Below, piece after piece: positions 41,253 through 49,970 of a stretch of 64,000 nt of DNA (its first letter is position 1; each line of letters begins with the position of its first letter). The stretch covers positions 8,750-72,749 of the forward strand of contig CAZOAZ010000032.1 of the NCBI GenBank assembly GCA_964577955.1, given 5' to 3'. The stretch is from CADEEX01 sp964577955 (lineage in GTDB: Bacteria > Acidobacteriota > Vicinamibacteria > Vicinamibacterales > CAVVIG01). Made by a program: the position numbers and the translations under genes. Below the pieces are notes generated by a model. It was given only the letters and a program-made list of their open reading frames with translations. It did no database searches and was not told the DNA's origin.

Positions 41253-44200
41253 ATTGTCTCCTTCATTGTCACGTGCAGATCTGCGTCCTCGACCGCCATG
41301 CCTGACACCTTCAGTCGTCCTCGCCGCAACGCGCGCATCTTCATGATGTAGAAGATGACCGGCGTGATGATCAGCACGTGGATCGTCGACGTGATCATCC
41401 CGCCGATGATCGGGGCCGCGATCGGCTTCATCACATCCGATCCCACTCCTGTGCTCCACATGATCGGGACGAGACTGGCCATGACGACCGTGACGGTCAT
41501 CAGCTTTGGCCGCAGTCGCAGGACCGAGCCGTCGATCGTCGCCTGTAGAACGTCGCTCGCCGTGACCTCGCCACCTAGCCGTAGCCGCTTATCGAGCGCC
41601 TCGTGCAGGTATACGACCATGACGACGCCGGTCTGTACGGCGACGCCGTACAGCGCGATGTACCCGACCCACACCGCGACGGAGAAGTTGTAGCCAAGGA
41701 GCCACTGCAGAATGACTCCGCCCGTCATGGCGTAGACCACCGAGAGCATGACGATCGTGGCCTCCGAGGCCGAGTGGAAGGTCATGTACAGCAGCATGAA
41801 GATGATGAAGAACACGAGCGGAACGAGAATCTTGAGTCGCTCGCGCGCTCGTACCTGGAACTCGTACTGACCGGTCCACTGCAGGGTGTACCCACTCGGC
41901 AGTTGTAAACCCTTCGCGATCGCGGCCTTCGCCGCGTCAACGTAGCCGCCGATATCGCTGGTGGCCGTATCGACGTAGACATAGCCGGCGAGCTGCGCGT
42001 CCTCGTCACGCACCATCGCCGGCCCTGGAGTGAGGACGATCTCGGCGAGCTGGCCCAGAGGCACGCGCGCGCCCATCGGCGTCTTGACCAAGACCCGCTC
42101 GAGCGCCGGCAGACTCTCACGGAATTCTCTGGCGTATCGGACGTTGACCGGGTAGCGTTCGCGCCCCTCGACCGTCTGCGTGACGTTCTCGCCGCCGAGC
42201 GCAGACTGAATGACGTCCTGCACATCCTCGATGGTGAGCCCGTGCCTGGCAATGGCGTGGCGGTCGATGCGGATGTCGGTGAAATATCCCTGCGCGACGC
42301 GCTCGGCGTACACGCTTCGCGTGCCAGGCACCTGCTGCAGTAGTCGCTCGATCTGCTGGCCGAGTCCCTGGATGACATTCAGGTCCGAACCAAAGATCTT
42401 GATACCAACCGGCGTCTTGATTCCGGTTAGCAGCATGTCGAGCCGGTTGCGAATTGGCTGGGTCCACACGTTCGGGAATCCAGGAAACTGCAGCGTGCCA
42501 TCCATCTCCGCCTGCAGACTCTCGAACGTCAGGCCAGGGCGCCACTGGTCGCGCGGCTTGAGCACGACGGTCGTGTTCACCATTCCCATCGGCGTGTTGT
42601 CCGTCGGCGTCGTGCCTCGACCGACCGTGCCAAAGACCTGTTCGACCTCTGGCACCTTGCGCAGTAGCTTGTCTTGGACCTGCAGCACTCGAGTGGCCTC
42701 AGTGATCGACATGCCTGGCGGCGACGTCGGCATGTAGAGCATCGAGCCTTCGTAGAGCGGCGGCATGAATTCGCTTCCGATGACAAACAGCAGCGGAATC
42801 GTGAGCGGGACGACAGCGAAGTTGACAAAGAGCGCCGTCCACTTGAATCGCAGCGCCGCGCGGAGCAGGGGCTCATACAGCCAGGTAAAGACTCGCGAGA
42901 TCGGGTTCGCTGATTCCGGCTTCAGCCGTCGCCCACGGATGAAGATCGTCATCAGTACGGGGACAAGCGTGATGGACAAGAGGGAGGCAAGCACCATTGC
43001 CGACGTCTTCGTAAACGCCAACGGCCGGAACATCCGGCCTTCCTGCGCTTCGAGGAGGAAGACTGGCACAAACGACACGATGATGATGGCGAGGGAGAAG
43101 AAGATCGCCCGCGCCACCTGCTTCGCCGCACCGATGATCGCGCGCGGCTGATCCTCATACGCGATCGTCTCGTCGGGCTCTGACACATGGCGGTACGCGT
43201 TCTCCACCATCACAATCGACGCATCGACGAGCACGCCGATCGCTAACGCGAGCCCGCCGAGCGACATGATGTTCGAGTTCACGTCGAGGTAGTACATCGG
43301 GATGAACGCGGCCACGACCGCGATGGGCAGCGCCAAGATGGGGACCAGCGCCGATCGCACGTGAAACAGGAAGATCAGGATGACCAACGACACGACAACG
43401 GCTTCCTCGATCAGCGTGCGGCGCAGCGTTCCGATGGACTCGTTGATGAGACCGGACCGATCGTACGTCGGAATCACGCGCACGCCTGGGGGCAACGAGT
43501 GCTGCACCTCCTGGAGCTTGGCCTTGACACGGTCGATGACTCGAAGCGCGTTTTCACCGAAGCGCATCACGACGATGCCGCCGACGACTTCGCCTTTACC
43601 ATCCAGTTCCGCCACGCCGCGGCGGATGTCCGGACCCATGGCGACGTTGGCGACGTCTTTGACCCGGACCGGCGTTCCTCGCGCGTCGGCACCCAACGAG
43701 ACCGACTCAATGTCGTCGAGGGAGGTGAGATAGCCCCGACCTCGGACCATGTACTCACGGCCAGAGAATTCCAGCAGCCGGCCTTCAACTTCGTTGTTGC
43801 TCGCGCGGATGGCCTGGACGACATCCTTGATGGACTTGTCGTACGCCGCGAGCTTGTTGGGATCGAGATTGACCTGGTACTGCTTGACGAACCCACCAAT
43901 GCTGGCGACTTCGGCCACGCCGTCCACTGAGGCGAGGGCGTACCGAAGGAACCAGTCCTGCAGCCCGCGGAGCTCCGCGAGGTTTCGTTCCCCAGTTTCG
44001 TCGACGACGGCGTACTGGAACACCCACCCCACACCCGTCGCGTCGGGACCGATCGTCGGATTGCTGCCTTCCGGCAATCGGCCCCGAATCCCTTGCAGGT
44101 ATTCGACGACGCGGCTGCGTGCCCAGTAGATGTCCGTGCCGTCTTCGAAGATGACGTACACGTACGAAATGCCAAAATCGGTGAATCCACGGACGGTGCG

Positions 44201-44437
44201 AACGCGAGGTGCGGAGAGTAGGGCGGTGACGATCGGATAGGTGATCTGGTCCTCGATGATGTCGGGACTCCGTCCCATCCACTCGGTCGAGACAATCACC
44301 TGCACGTCCGAGATATCCGGTACGGCGTCGAGCGGCGTTGCCGTCATGGCCCAAATGCCCCAGAGCGTGAGCACCAAGGTCCCTGTGAAGACCAGGAACC
44401 GATTGCCTGCGCACCAATCGATGATCCGGCTGATCAT
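41237..44437 (-). CDS. cusA: CusA/SilA-type heavy-metal RND efflux pump
   Basis: 1066 residues with twelve membrane segments and two large periplasmic domains; typical blocks SVDGVAEVASIGGFVKQYQV, YMPTSPPGMSITEATRVLQV and TVVMASLVPIMWSTGVGSDV. The Met residues used for Cu(I)/Ag(I) in CusA fit the Met-rich PTSPPGMS region. Inner-membrane proton-driven pump of the CusCBA complex. Confidence 0.95.
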   Translation of the reverse strand: MISRIIDWCAGNRFLVFTGTLVLTLWGIWAMTATPLDAVPDISDVQVIVSTEWMGRSPDIIEDQITYPIVTALLSAPRVRTVRGFTDFGISYVYVIFEDGTDIYWARSRVVEYLQGIRGRLPEGSNPTIGPDATGVGWVFQYAVVDETGERNLAELRGLQDWFLRYALASVDGVAEVASIGGFVKQYQVNLDPNKLAAYDKSIKDVVQAIRASNNEVEGRLLEFSGREYMVRGRGYLTSLDDIESVSLGADARGTPVRVKDVANVAMGPDIRRGVAELDGKGEVVGGIVVMRFGENALRVIDRVKAKLQEVQHSLPPGVRVIPTYDRSGLINESIGTLRRTLIEEAVVVSLVILIFLFHVRSALVPILALPIAVVAAFIPMYYLDVNSNIMSLGGLALAIGVLVDASIVMVENAYRHVSEPDETIAYEDQPRAIIGAAKQVARAIFFSLAIIIVSFVPVFLLEAQEGRMFRPLAFTKTSAMVLASLLSITLVPVLMTIFIRGRRLKPESANPISRVFTWLYEPLLRAALRFKWTALFVNFAVVPLTIPLLFVIGSEFMPPLYEGSMLYMPTSPPGMSITEATRVLQVQDKLLRKVPEVEQVFGTVGRGTTPTDNTPMGMVNTTVVLKPRDQWRPGLTFESLQAEMDGTLQFPGFPNVWTQPIRNRLDMLLTGIKTPVGIKIFGSDLNVIQGLGQQIERLLQQVPGTRSVYAERVAQGYFTDIRIDRHAIARHGLTIEDVQDVIQSALGGENVTQTVEGRERYPVNVRYAREFRESLPALERVLVKTPMGARVPLGQLAEIVLTPGPAMVRDEDAQLAGYVYVDTATSDIGGYVDAAKAAIAKGLQLPSGYTLQWTGQYEFQVRARERLKILVPLVFFIIFMLLYMTFHSASEATIVMLSVVYAMTGGVILQWLLGYNFSVAVWVGYIALYGVAVQTGVVMVVYLHEALDKRLRLGGEVTASDVLQATIDGSVLRLRPKLMTVTVVMASLVPIMWSTGVGSDVMKPIAAPIIGGMITSTIHVLIITPVIFYIMKMRALRRGRLKVSGMAVEDADLHVTMKETIWPVR

Positions 44438-44503
44438 GTTCGCCCTCTGCCCTCCGATGTGAAGCCGGACACGACGTGGTGTCCGTCTTCACGCCTCCTG
44501 TCG

Positions 44504-44941
44504 TCACTTCGCAGTGATCGGAAACTTCTTGCTCCCCAGCTCCTTGCCCGCGCGCTTCACCATAACCGTCGCATCCCACTTGCCGGCCATCATCACTTGG
44601 CCGGTGCCGACGTACGTGCCGTCCTTCTGATGCTTGAGTGCCACGGTGTTCTTCATCTCGGGCATCTTCATCGCCGGCATGGCGGCCATGAAGAACTGCA
44701 CCGACACGTCGGCATCGGTAATGGGCTTTCCGTCCGATCCCTTGACCATTACCTCGAAGGTGTTCTCGCCCATCTTCGGCGGCGTGGGCTTACTCATCAG
44801 CATGATGTCCAGACTGGGCTTCTGTCCCGCGGCGGGCTGTTGCGCCGCGCCCAGCGACGACGACGCGACCGCGAACGCGACAAGCAGCGCCGCGACTGCC
44901 AATCCGCGCGTGTGACGGTGAGTGTTCCTCGTTTCAGACAT
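44504..44941 (-). CDS. FixH/YtkA-like Met-rich secreted protein
   Basis: 145 residues from ATG 44941. Signal peptide, then a YtkA domain with GENTFEVMVKGSDGKPITDA, the Met block FFMAAMPAMKMPEMKN and GTGQVMMAGKWDATVMV. Very similar to the C-terminal domain of CusB, encoded directly upstream. Perhaps a free copy of the metal-presenting domain of the pump. Confidence 0.8.
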   Translation of the reverse strand: MSETRNTHRHTRGLAVAALLVAFAVASSSLGAAQQPAAGQKPSLDIMLMSKPTPPKMGENTFEVMVKGSDGKPITDADVSVQFFMAAMPAMKMPEMKNTVALKHQKDGTYVGTGQVMMAGKWDATVMVKRAGKELGSKKFPITAK

Positions 44942-44975
44942 GTCATCTCCTCCCATGTGTTGCGCTCTCGCTGTG

Positions 44976-46517
44976 CTACCTGGCCACAACTGCAACTTGT
45001 TTGCGACCGAGCTGTTGACCACTCTTACTGACGTTGACCGTGACATCCCACCGGCCGGCCATCATCACTTGCCCCGGACCGCGATATACGCCCCCGCCGG
45101 CATGCGGCAGCTTGGTCTCGTTCCGCATCGCCGGCATGTTCATCGTGGGCATGGCCGGCATGAAGAACTGCACCGACACGTCGGCGTCGGTGACCGGCTG
45201 ACCGGAGGGATCCTTGACCGTGACCTCAAACACGCTCTCGCCCGTCTTGGGCGGATCGGGTTGTGGCCGGAACGTAATATCGAGTGTTGCCGCAGAACCG
45301 GACAGTTCCTTCGAAGCGGATGGTGCCGCCTCATAGTTCTGAAGACCGGCGCGAAGCTGACTCTCCGAGTCCAGGAAGAACGTCGCGCTGGTCGCGACCT
45401 GCTCGCCCTCTTTCACACCGTCCAGAATTTCGATGCGATCGTCGAGACGGCGACCGATCTTGATGGACCGAGGCGTGAAGCGGCCGTCGCCCTGAGCGAC
45501 AAAGACGACCTGCTGCTTCCCAGAGTCGAGGACGGCATTCGCGGGAACGACCAGACCCATCGCACCCGTGCCGTGGAGCTCGACGTTCGCATACATGCCG
45601 GGTTTCAATCGGCCGCGTGCGTTGGCGAACTGGAACCGCACCTTGACAGTTCGCGTGTTCTCCTCGACGAACGGATAGATGTAGATCGAGCGCCCGTCGA
45701 ACGACTCGCCGGGGTAGGCATCCAGCGTGACTGTTGCGCGCTGTCCCACGCGTGCCAACGCCATCTCCTGTTCGTAGACATCCGCTTCGACCCAGACCAC
45801 CGACAGATCGGCCACCTTGTAGAGCGTCTGGCCGGGCATGACGTGCATGCCGCGGAGGACTGGCTTCTCAGTCACGAATCCGCTGACGGGAGACCGGAAC
45901 GTGATCGCGTCAGGCGGCCGGCGCGTTTCGTCGAGGGAAGCAATCTCCTCTGGTGGGAGATCCCAGAGGCGAAGCCGCTGCCGCGTGGCCTCGACGATGC
46001 GATCCGCGTACTCGCGAGCGTCGGCAATGGCCGAGTCCTTCACCTGGTCTCGCGTCTTGAGCGCCAGAAGGTACTCGTTCTGGGTCGTCAATAGTTCGGG
46101 GCTGTAGAACGTGAAGAGCGGTTGGCCTTTCTGGACCGGCTGACCCGTGTAGTCGACATGCAGCTCCCGAATCCATCCCTCCAATTTCACGTTCACATCG
46201 GAGAGCCGTGTTTCGTCGTACCGAACCGCGCCGGTGGTCCGCACCATGCCGGCCATCGACTCGCGTGTGACGGGAGCGGTCCGAACACCGATGAGCTGCT
46301 GCCGTTGCGGATCGATCGTGACGTCGCCACGAGCGACCACGTCCGTCGAAGCAGGTGGAGCGGGTGCCGATGGCGCGCCGCCGTGGGTGGCCATTGTGTC
46401 GTGAGCGCTGTCGCGCGGACGCAGTCGGTCGCGAAAGGCGTACGCCGCGACGATGAGTGCGGTCAGGACGATGACCCCGGCGGTGAAGGCGATTGTTCGT
46501 CGAGTGTTGAAGGCCAT
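44976..46517 (-). CDS. cusB: CusB-type periplasmic adaptor with fused YtkA domain
   Basis: 513 residues from ATG 46517 (GAGGTGA before it; a GTG at 46523 overlaps the cusC stop). One N-terminal membrane span, HlyD/CusB core (about 60-400: LEGWIRELHVDYTGQPVQKG, YTFYSPELLTTQNEYLLALK-like block) and a C-terminal YtkA domain (about 410-513) with FFMPAMPTMNMPAMRN. Adaptor of the RND pump; the Met-rich extra domain may bind Cu(I). Confidence 0.92.
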   Translation of the reverse strand: MAFNTRRTIAFTAGVIVLTALIVAAYAFRDRLRPRDSAHDTMATHGGAPSAPAPPASTDVVARGDVTIDPQRQQLIGVRTAPVTRESMAGMVRTTGAVRYDETRLSDVNVKLEGWIRELHVDYTGQPVQKGQPLFTFYSPELLTTQNEYLLALKTRDQVKDSAIADAREYADRIVEATRQRLRLWDLPPEEIASLDETRRPPDAITFRSPVSGFVTEKPVLRGMHVMPGQTLYKVADLSVVWVEADVYEQEMALARVGQRATVTLDAYPGESFDGRSIYIYPFVEENTRTVKVRFQFANARGRLKPGMYANVELHGTGAMGLVVPANAVLDSGKQQVVFVAQGDGRFTPRSIKIGRRLDDRIEILDGVKEGEQVATSATFFLDSESQLRAGLQNYEAAPSASKELSGSAATLDITFRPQPDPPKTGESVFEVTVKDPSGQPVTDADVSVQFFMPAMPTMNMPAMRNETKLPHAGGGVYRGPGQVMMAGRWDVTVNVSKSGQQLGRKQVAVVAR

Positions 46518-46519
46518 GG

Positions 46520-47854
46520 TCACTTCACCTCGAGAAGCGCGGCGAGCGACGATGTGCCTGGAATGTCCGCTCCCACCGCTCGCGCTAGGTCGGCTAGCGC
46601 GAGTTCCCGGTCGCTGAGTGCGCGGTAGTAGCTCAATTCCGCATCGAGAAGCGCTCGCTGGTTGTCGATGAGCGCAAGAAAATCGACACGGTCCGTCTGG
46701 TAGGCGACACGCGAGAGTTCGAGGGTCTGTTCGGATTGCGGCAGCACGGTCGTGCGCAGCAGCGCGGCGCGCTGGGTCGCGGCCGTCGCGCGAATGTAGG
46801 CGTCATGGACCGCCAGGCGAATCTCCCGTTCAGCCGCGCGCGCGGTGGCTTGTGCCGCGGTGATGTCTGCCGTGGCTTCGGCCCGCTTCGCGTCCAAGCG
46901 CCCTCGCGACCACGGGGCGTTCGGCCAGGTCATGCCGGCCGACGCTGTCCACGCTCCAGCCTCGCGCGGCATGAGCATGTAGCCGCCGCCAACGAAGAAG
47001 TCAGGCTTGTAGTCGCGATTCACCACGGCGAGCGCGGCCTGCGCGCGCTCTGCGCCAAGCTGGGCGGCCTTGAGTTCTGGGTGTTGCTCGATGGCTACGC
47101 GTTGCAGATCCTCCGAGCTTGGCAACGCGACCTCTTCGCGTGGTTCGTCGATAGGGCCGATCAGCGTCTGAGGATCGCGGTCCAGCAGAGTGTTGAGCCG
47201 CGCGGCAGCGGACGCCGCACTCTCCTCGTGCATGACGAGATCCTCGTGGAGTTTCGAGACTTCGACGACGGCCTTGAGCACGTCTTGCTGAGGACTCCGT
47301 CCAGCCGCGTACTTGATCGTGGAGGCATCGGCAAATTGACGAAGGAGCGCAACGCTTGCGAGATGAATGTCAATGGCCCGCCGAGCCACGACGAGGTCGG
47401 CATATGCACGCGTTACGTCTTTGACGACTTCCCGCGCGCGAAGCGCGATCTCGTTGGAGGCGATCTCGACGTCCTTCTCTGCCACCGCCGCCCGCAACGC
47501 CCGCTTGCCCCGTCCCGGCAACTCTTGCTGCACCGTGAACATGTACATGTTCGTGTTCAACGGGTTCAGCGTGGTGACGGGCCACTGCCAGATCTGCGCC
47601 TCGAAGGACGGCGGCATCAGGAAGCGCTCTTGGGCGGGACGATGCCGTGCGGCCTCGAACTGCGCGCGCAGCACGATCAGCGCTGGGTTGCGCTGAAGCG
47701 CCTCGTCAACGGCCGCTCTCAGCGTGAGCGGCGGACCGTCGTAGACCCGTCGCATGACCGCGCCGTGGAAATGATCCGCGACCTGTGCGTTGACCGCCCG
47801 AGGTGCGGCCATCGAAACGAGCAGAATCCCAAGAATGAATAGTCTTCGCGCCAT
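46520..47854 (-). CDS. cusC: CusC-type outer-membrane efflux protein
   Basis: 444 residues from ATG 47854. Signal peptide ending VNAQ without a lipobox, then two OEP repeats (LTLRAAVDEALQRNPALIVL; SSEDLQRVAIEQHPELKAAQ) and long helices of the TolC periplasmic tunnel. First gene of the cusCBA-ytkA cluster. Confidence 0.93.
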   Translation of the reverse strand: MARRLFILGILLVSMAAPRAVNAQVADHFHGAVMRRVYDGPPLTLRAAVDEALQRNPALIVLRAQFEAARHRPAQERFLMPPSFEAQIWQWPVTTLNPLNTNMYMFTVQQELPGRGKRALRAAVAEKDVEIASNEIALRAREVVKDVTRAYADLVVARRAIDIHLASVALLRQFADASTIKYAAGRSPQQDVLKAVVEVSKLHEDLVMHEESAASAAARLNTLLDRDPQTLIGPIDEPREEVALPSSEDLQRVAIEQHPELKAAQLGAERAQAALAVVNRDYKPDFFVGGGYMLMPREAGAWTASAGMTWPNAPWSRGRLDAKRAEATADITAAQATARAAEREIRLAVHDAYIRATAATQRAALLRTTVLPQSEQTLELSRVAYQTDRVDFLALIDNQRALLDAELSYYRALSDRELALADLARAVGADIPGTSSLAALLEVK

Positions 47855-47936
47855 ATCGCACTCGCCACACAGATGGAGAACCATCGCGACGCACACCAAA
47901 GGTGCGCTGCGAACCCACGAACAAATGGCGAAGCAG

Positions 47937-48338
47937 TTAGATGCGGAAGACCGAGACGAGCAAGTGGGTCGATCGACTCGAGTAGCGTCGCGAGTGGGAA
48001 TCGAACGCCGCAGCAGTTCCCAGATCGAGAGTGGAAATCAGGTCCGCCGCGCCCAGAATGACAGCGACACAGTCGGGAGACGCGACCTGCGAAGTTACCG
48101 TAGTGGCGGCGAGCGAAGTGAGGCTTGGAGACTCCGAAGGGCAGCAACCCTTTTCGAGAGCCATCTCACCACAGTCATGGTTCATGGCCGCGCAGCACGC
48201 CTTCTGTACTGGCGTCATTTCGACGGCCAGGAGGCACGTCGCCGACGAGACGGCCATCAGCGCGATTGCCATCGTTGCGGCGAGAAGTCGGCCAGCCGGT
48301 CGCATGCCTGGAACCATTGCGTCAACGTTCATCTTCAT
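47937..48338 (-). CDS. Small secreted Cys-rich protein under a SigF-type promoter
   Basis: 133 residues from ATG 48338. After a hydrophobic signal segment (about 18-38) come CLLAVEMTPVQKACCAAMNH, DCGEMALEKGCCPSE and one more Cys. The Cys and Met content suggests copper or thiol-metal binding. It is divergent from the ECF sigma gene, with its own GTAACC-N16-CGAA site 108 bases upstream. Unknown function. Confidence 0.65.
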   Translation of the reverse strand: MKMNVDAMVPGMRPAGRLLAATMAIALMAVSSATCLLAVEMTPVQKACCAAMNHDCGEMALEKGCCPSESPSLTSLAATTVTSQVASPDCVAVILGAADLISTLDLGTAAAFDSHSRRYSSRSTHLLVSVFRI

Positions 48339-48445
48339 CCGCCAGACTCAAACTGTCAATTTCGCGCCAACCCCAGCGGCAGCCCGCAAGCCGGCGACTG
48401 GCAGCCTCAACGACGGCCCTGATGAAACCGGGCCCAACCCATGAA

Positions 48446-48471
48446 TTCGCAGCGTCAGACCCTTTGGTTAC
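48446..48471 (-). promoter_or_regulatory. GTAACC-N16-CGAA promoter (site 2)
   Basis: Exact boxes on the minus strand at 48466-48471 and 48446-48449, directed at the Cys-rich secreted protein gene. Confidence 0.75.
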
Positions 48472-48505
48472 ACGTCGTCTACATTTGCCGTGGCCGATGA
48501 GTGGT

Positions 48506-48531
48506 GTAACCACCGGGGCCGCCTCCGCGAA
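48506..48531 (+). promoter_or_regulatory. GTAACC-N16-CGAA promoter (site 3, sigma autoregulation)
   Basis: Exact boxes on the plus strand at 48506-48511 and 48528-48531, upstream of the ECF sigma/NrsF pair. ECF genes commonly drive their own transcription. Confidence 0.75.
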
Positions 48532-48640
48532 CTCATGAATGTACGCGGCCGGGACAACCTGCCCGTGCAGGCGTCGGCGTACCGAGCGGTTCTCTCCAGA
48601 GGCTTCGAAACACAGCCGCCGAGTAATACGATGACGATGC

Positions 48641-49204
48641 ATGGACTCGGAGTCGTCGGAAGTCGAGCTGCGATCCTTGATGGTTGCCGCACTGGATGGC
48701 GACGCAGAGGCCCATCGGCAACTGTTGACAAAGGTGGGCGCTCGACTGCGTGCGTACTTCAAGGGCCGGTTGAAGCGCATCGATCGAAGTGCCACCGAGG
48801 CGGAGGATCTCTTGCAGGAGGTGCTTATCGCCATTCACACCCGCCGACACACGTACGACCGCGCTCAGTTGTTCACGCCTTGGTTGTACGCCATTGCCCG
48901 TTACAAGCTCGTCGATCACCTGCGCCGCACTCGGGCCTCGATGAACGACATTTCCATCGAGAGTGCGTCTGAGGTTGTTGCCCATAACGATAGCGAAGCC
49001 ATCGAAAGCGGGTTGGACTTGGAAAAGCTTCTCGCCCGCCTCCCGCCAAAGATGAAGCAGGCGATCCAATACGTGAAGCTGGAAGGGCTCAGCGTGCGCG
49101 AAACCGCGCGACGGACTGGGATGTCCGAATCCTCGGTCAAGGTATCCGTCCATCGGGGCCTCAAGACCGTGGCGCGATTGATCAAGAAGGAAAGGCTTGG
49201 ATGA
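48641..49204 (+). CDS. ECF sigma factor (SigF/NrsF-type)
   Basis: 187 residues. Sigma region 2 (TEAEDLLQEVLIAIHTRRHT, LFTPWLYAIARYKLVDHLRR) and region 4 (LPPKMKQAIQYVKLEGLSVR, GMSESSVKVSVHRGLKTVAR) are complete. No Cys-rich tail. Its stop overlaps the start of the NrsF-like membrane protein (ATGA), the usual sigma/anti-sigma pair. Confidence 0.92.
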   Translation: MDSESSEVELRSLMVAALDGDAEAHRQLLTKVGARLRAYFKGRLKRIDRSATEAEDLLQEVLIAIHTRRHTYDRAQLFTPWLYAIARYKLVDHLRRTRASMNDISIESASEVVAHNDSEAIESGLDLEKLLARLPPKMKQAIQYVKLEGLSVRETARRTGMSESSVKVSVHRGLKTVARLIKKERLG

Positions 49205-49842
49205 ACACCGACAAGCTGATTGACGTACTCAGCAGCAACCTCGAGCCAGTCGAGCGCGGAACGTTGACGAGAACGATCTGGTGGGCTCTTGTCATCGCGA
49301 CGGCAGTAGCCTTCTGCGTCATGCTGGGCACCGTCGGACCGCGCTCTGGCATCGTCAGTGACGAGGGCCGAGGGTTTCTAGCGCTGAAACTCGTCTTCGC
49401 CGTCAGTTTGGTGGGCGGAGGAGCGGCGTGGTTAGTGCGATCGATGCAACCCGCTCGAGAACTGCGGGCGCCGCTCTGGGTGTTGTCGCTCCCGTTCGTT
49501 GTGATCACCATCGCCGGCGCCGTGGACCTGGTTCGTGAGACATCTGGTCCCTGGAGCCGCATGCTGTTTGGGACTCAGTGGGCGATGTGCGTGGCGTGCA
49601 TCCCGCTATTTGCTGTGCTTCCTTTCGCGATTCTCATCTGGGCCGCGCGTCAAGGCGCGCCAACCAACTTGCCGCGTACGGGCGCGATGGCCGGACTCGT
49701 GGCCGGAGCGATCGGGGCCGTCGCCTACGCTTTCCACTGCCCAGATGATCTTCTTCCCTTCATCGCTCTGTGGTACGGCGGAGGGATTGCGTTCTGCGCG
49801 GTCGTCGGCGGATTGCTTGGGCCCAGACTGCTGCGATGGTGA
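49201..49842 (+). CDS. nrsF: NrsF-type (DUF1109) membrane anti-sigma factor
   Basis: 213 residues with six membrane segments. The C-terminal signature AFHCPDDLLPFIALWYGGGI and a Cys in helix 4 (WAMCVACIP) match NrsF/OsrA proteins, which hold ECF sigma factors at the membrane and release them on heavy-metal or redox stress through conserved Cys. Confidence 0.88.
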   Translation: MNTDKLIDVLSSNLEPVERGTLTRTIWWALVIATAVAFCVMLGTVGPRSGIVSDEGRGFLALKLVFAVSLVGGGAAWLVRSMQPARELRAPLWVLSLPFVVITIAGAVDLVRETSGPWSRMLFGTQWAMCVACIPLFAVLPFAILIWAARQGAPTNLPRTGAMAGLVAGAIGAVAYAFHCPDDLLPFIALWYGGGIAFCAVVGGLLGPRLLRW

Positions 49843-49868
49843 ATCAGAACGTGAAGGCCAGGCAACGA

Positions 49869-49970
49869 GCGAACCTGCAGGACCAGGCGGGGTGTTGACG
49901 GCGCTACATTGAGTCGCTTAAGACGGCGGATAGTCACGACCTCGCGCCGCTCGCCTTCACATGCTCATAG
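49869..49970 (+). pseudogene. 3' relic of a mobile mystery protein B (Fic) gene
   Basis: The last 23 codons before the TAG at 49968-49970 read RYIESLKTADSHDLAPLAFT plus CS-stop; the intact mmpB at 61042-61635 ends RYIESLKAADNHDLGPLLAF plus ARS-stop. DNA identity over about 100 bases is roughly four in five by eye, with a frameshift near 49896. Nothing of the Fic core remains. It ends inside the qatD stop region. Confidence 0.8.

Larger units (their letters stand above)
48339..48640. other. Divergent regulatory region, 302 bases
   Basis: No gene is supported here. It holds two back-to-back SigF-type promoters (48446-48471 minus, 48506-48531 plus), so both flanking genes have leaders of roughly 100 bases. 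Confidence 0.6.

Noticed and set aside
47890..47907. Hairpin upstream of cusC as a regulatory element
   Set aside because: The stem has a mismatch, is short and has no U-tract; it is no better than expected in GC-rich DNA.
48322..48834. Minus-strand 170-codon frame over the ECF promoter region
   Set aside because: It covers both SigF-type promoters and the start of the ECF sigma gene and has no domain.
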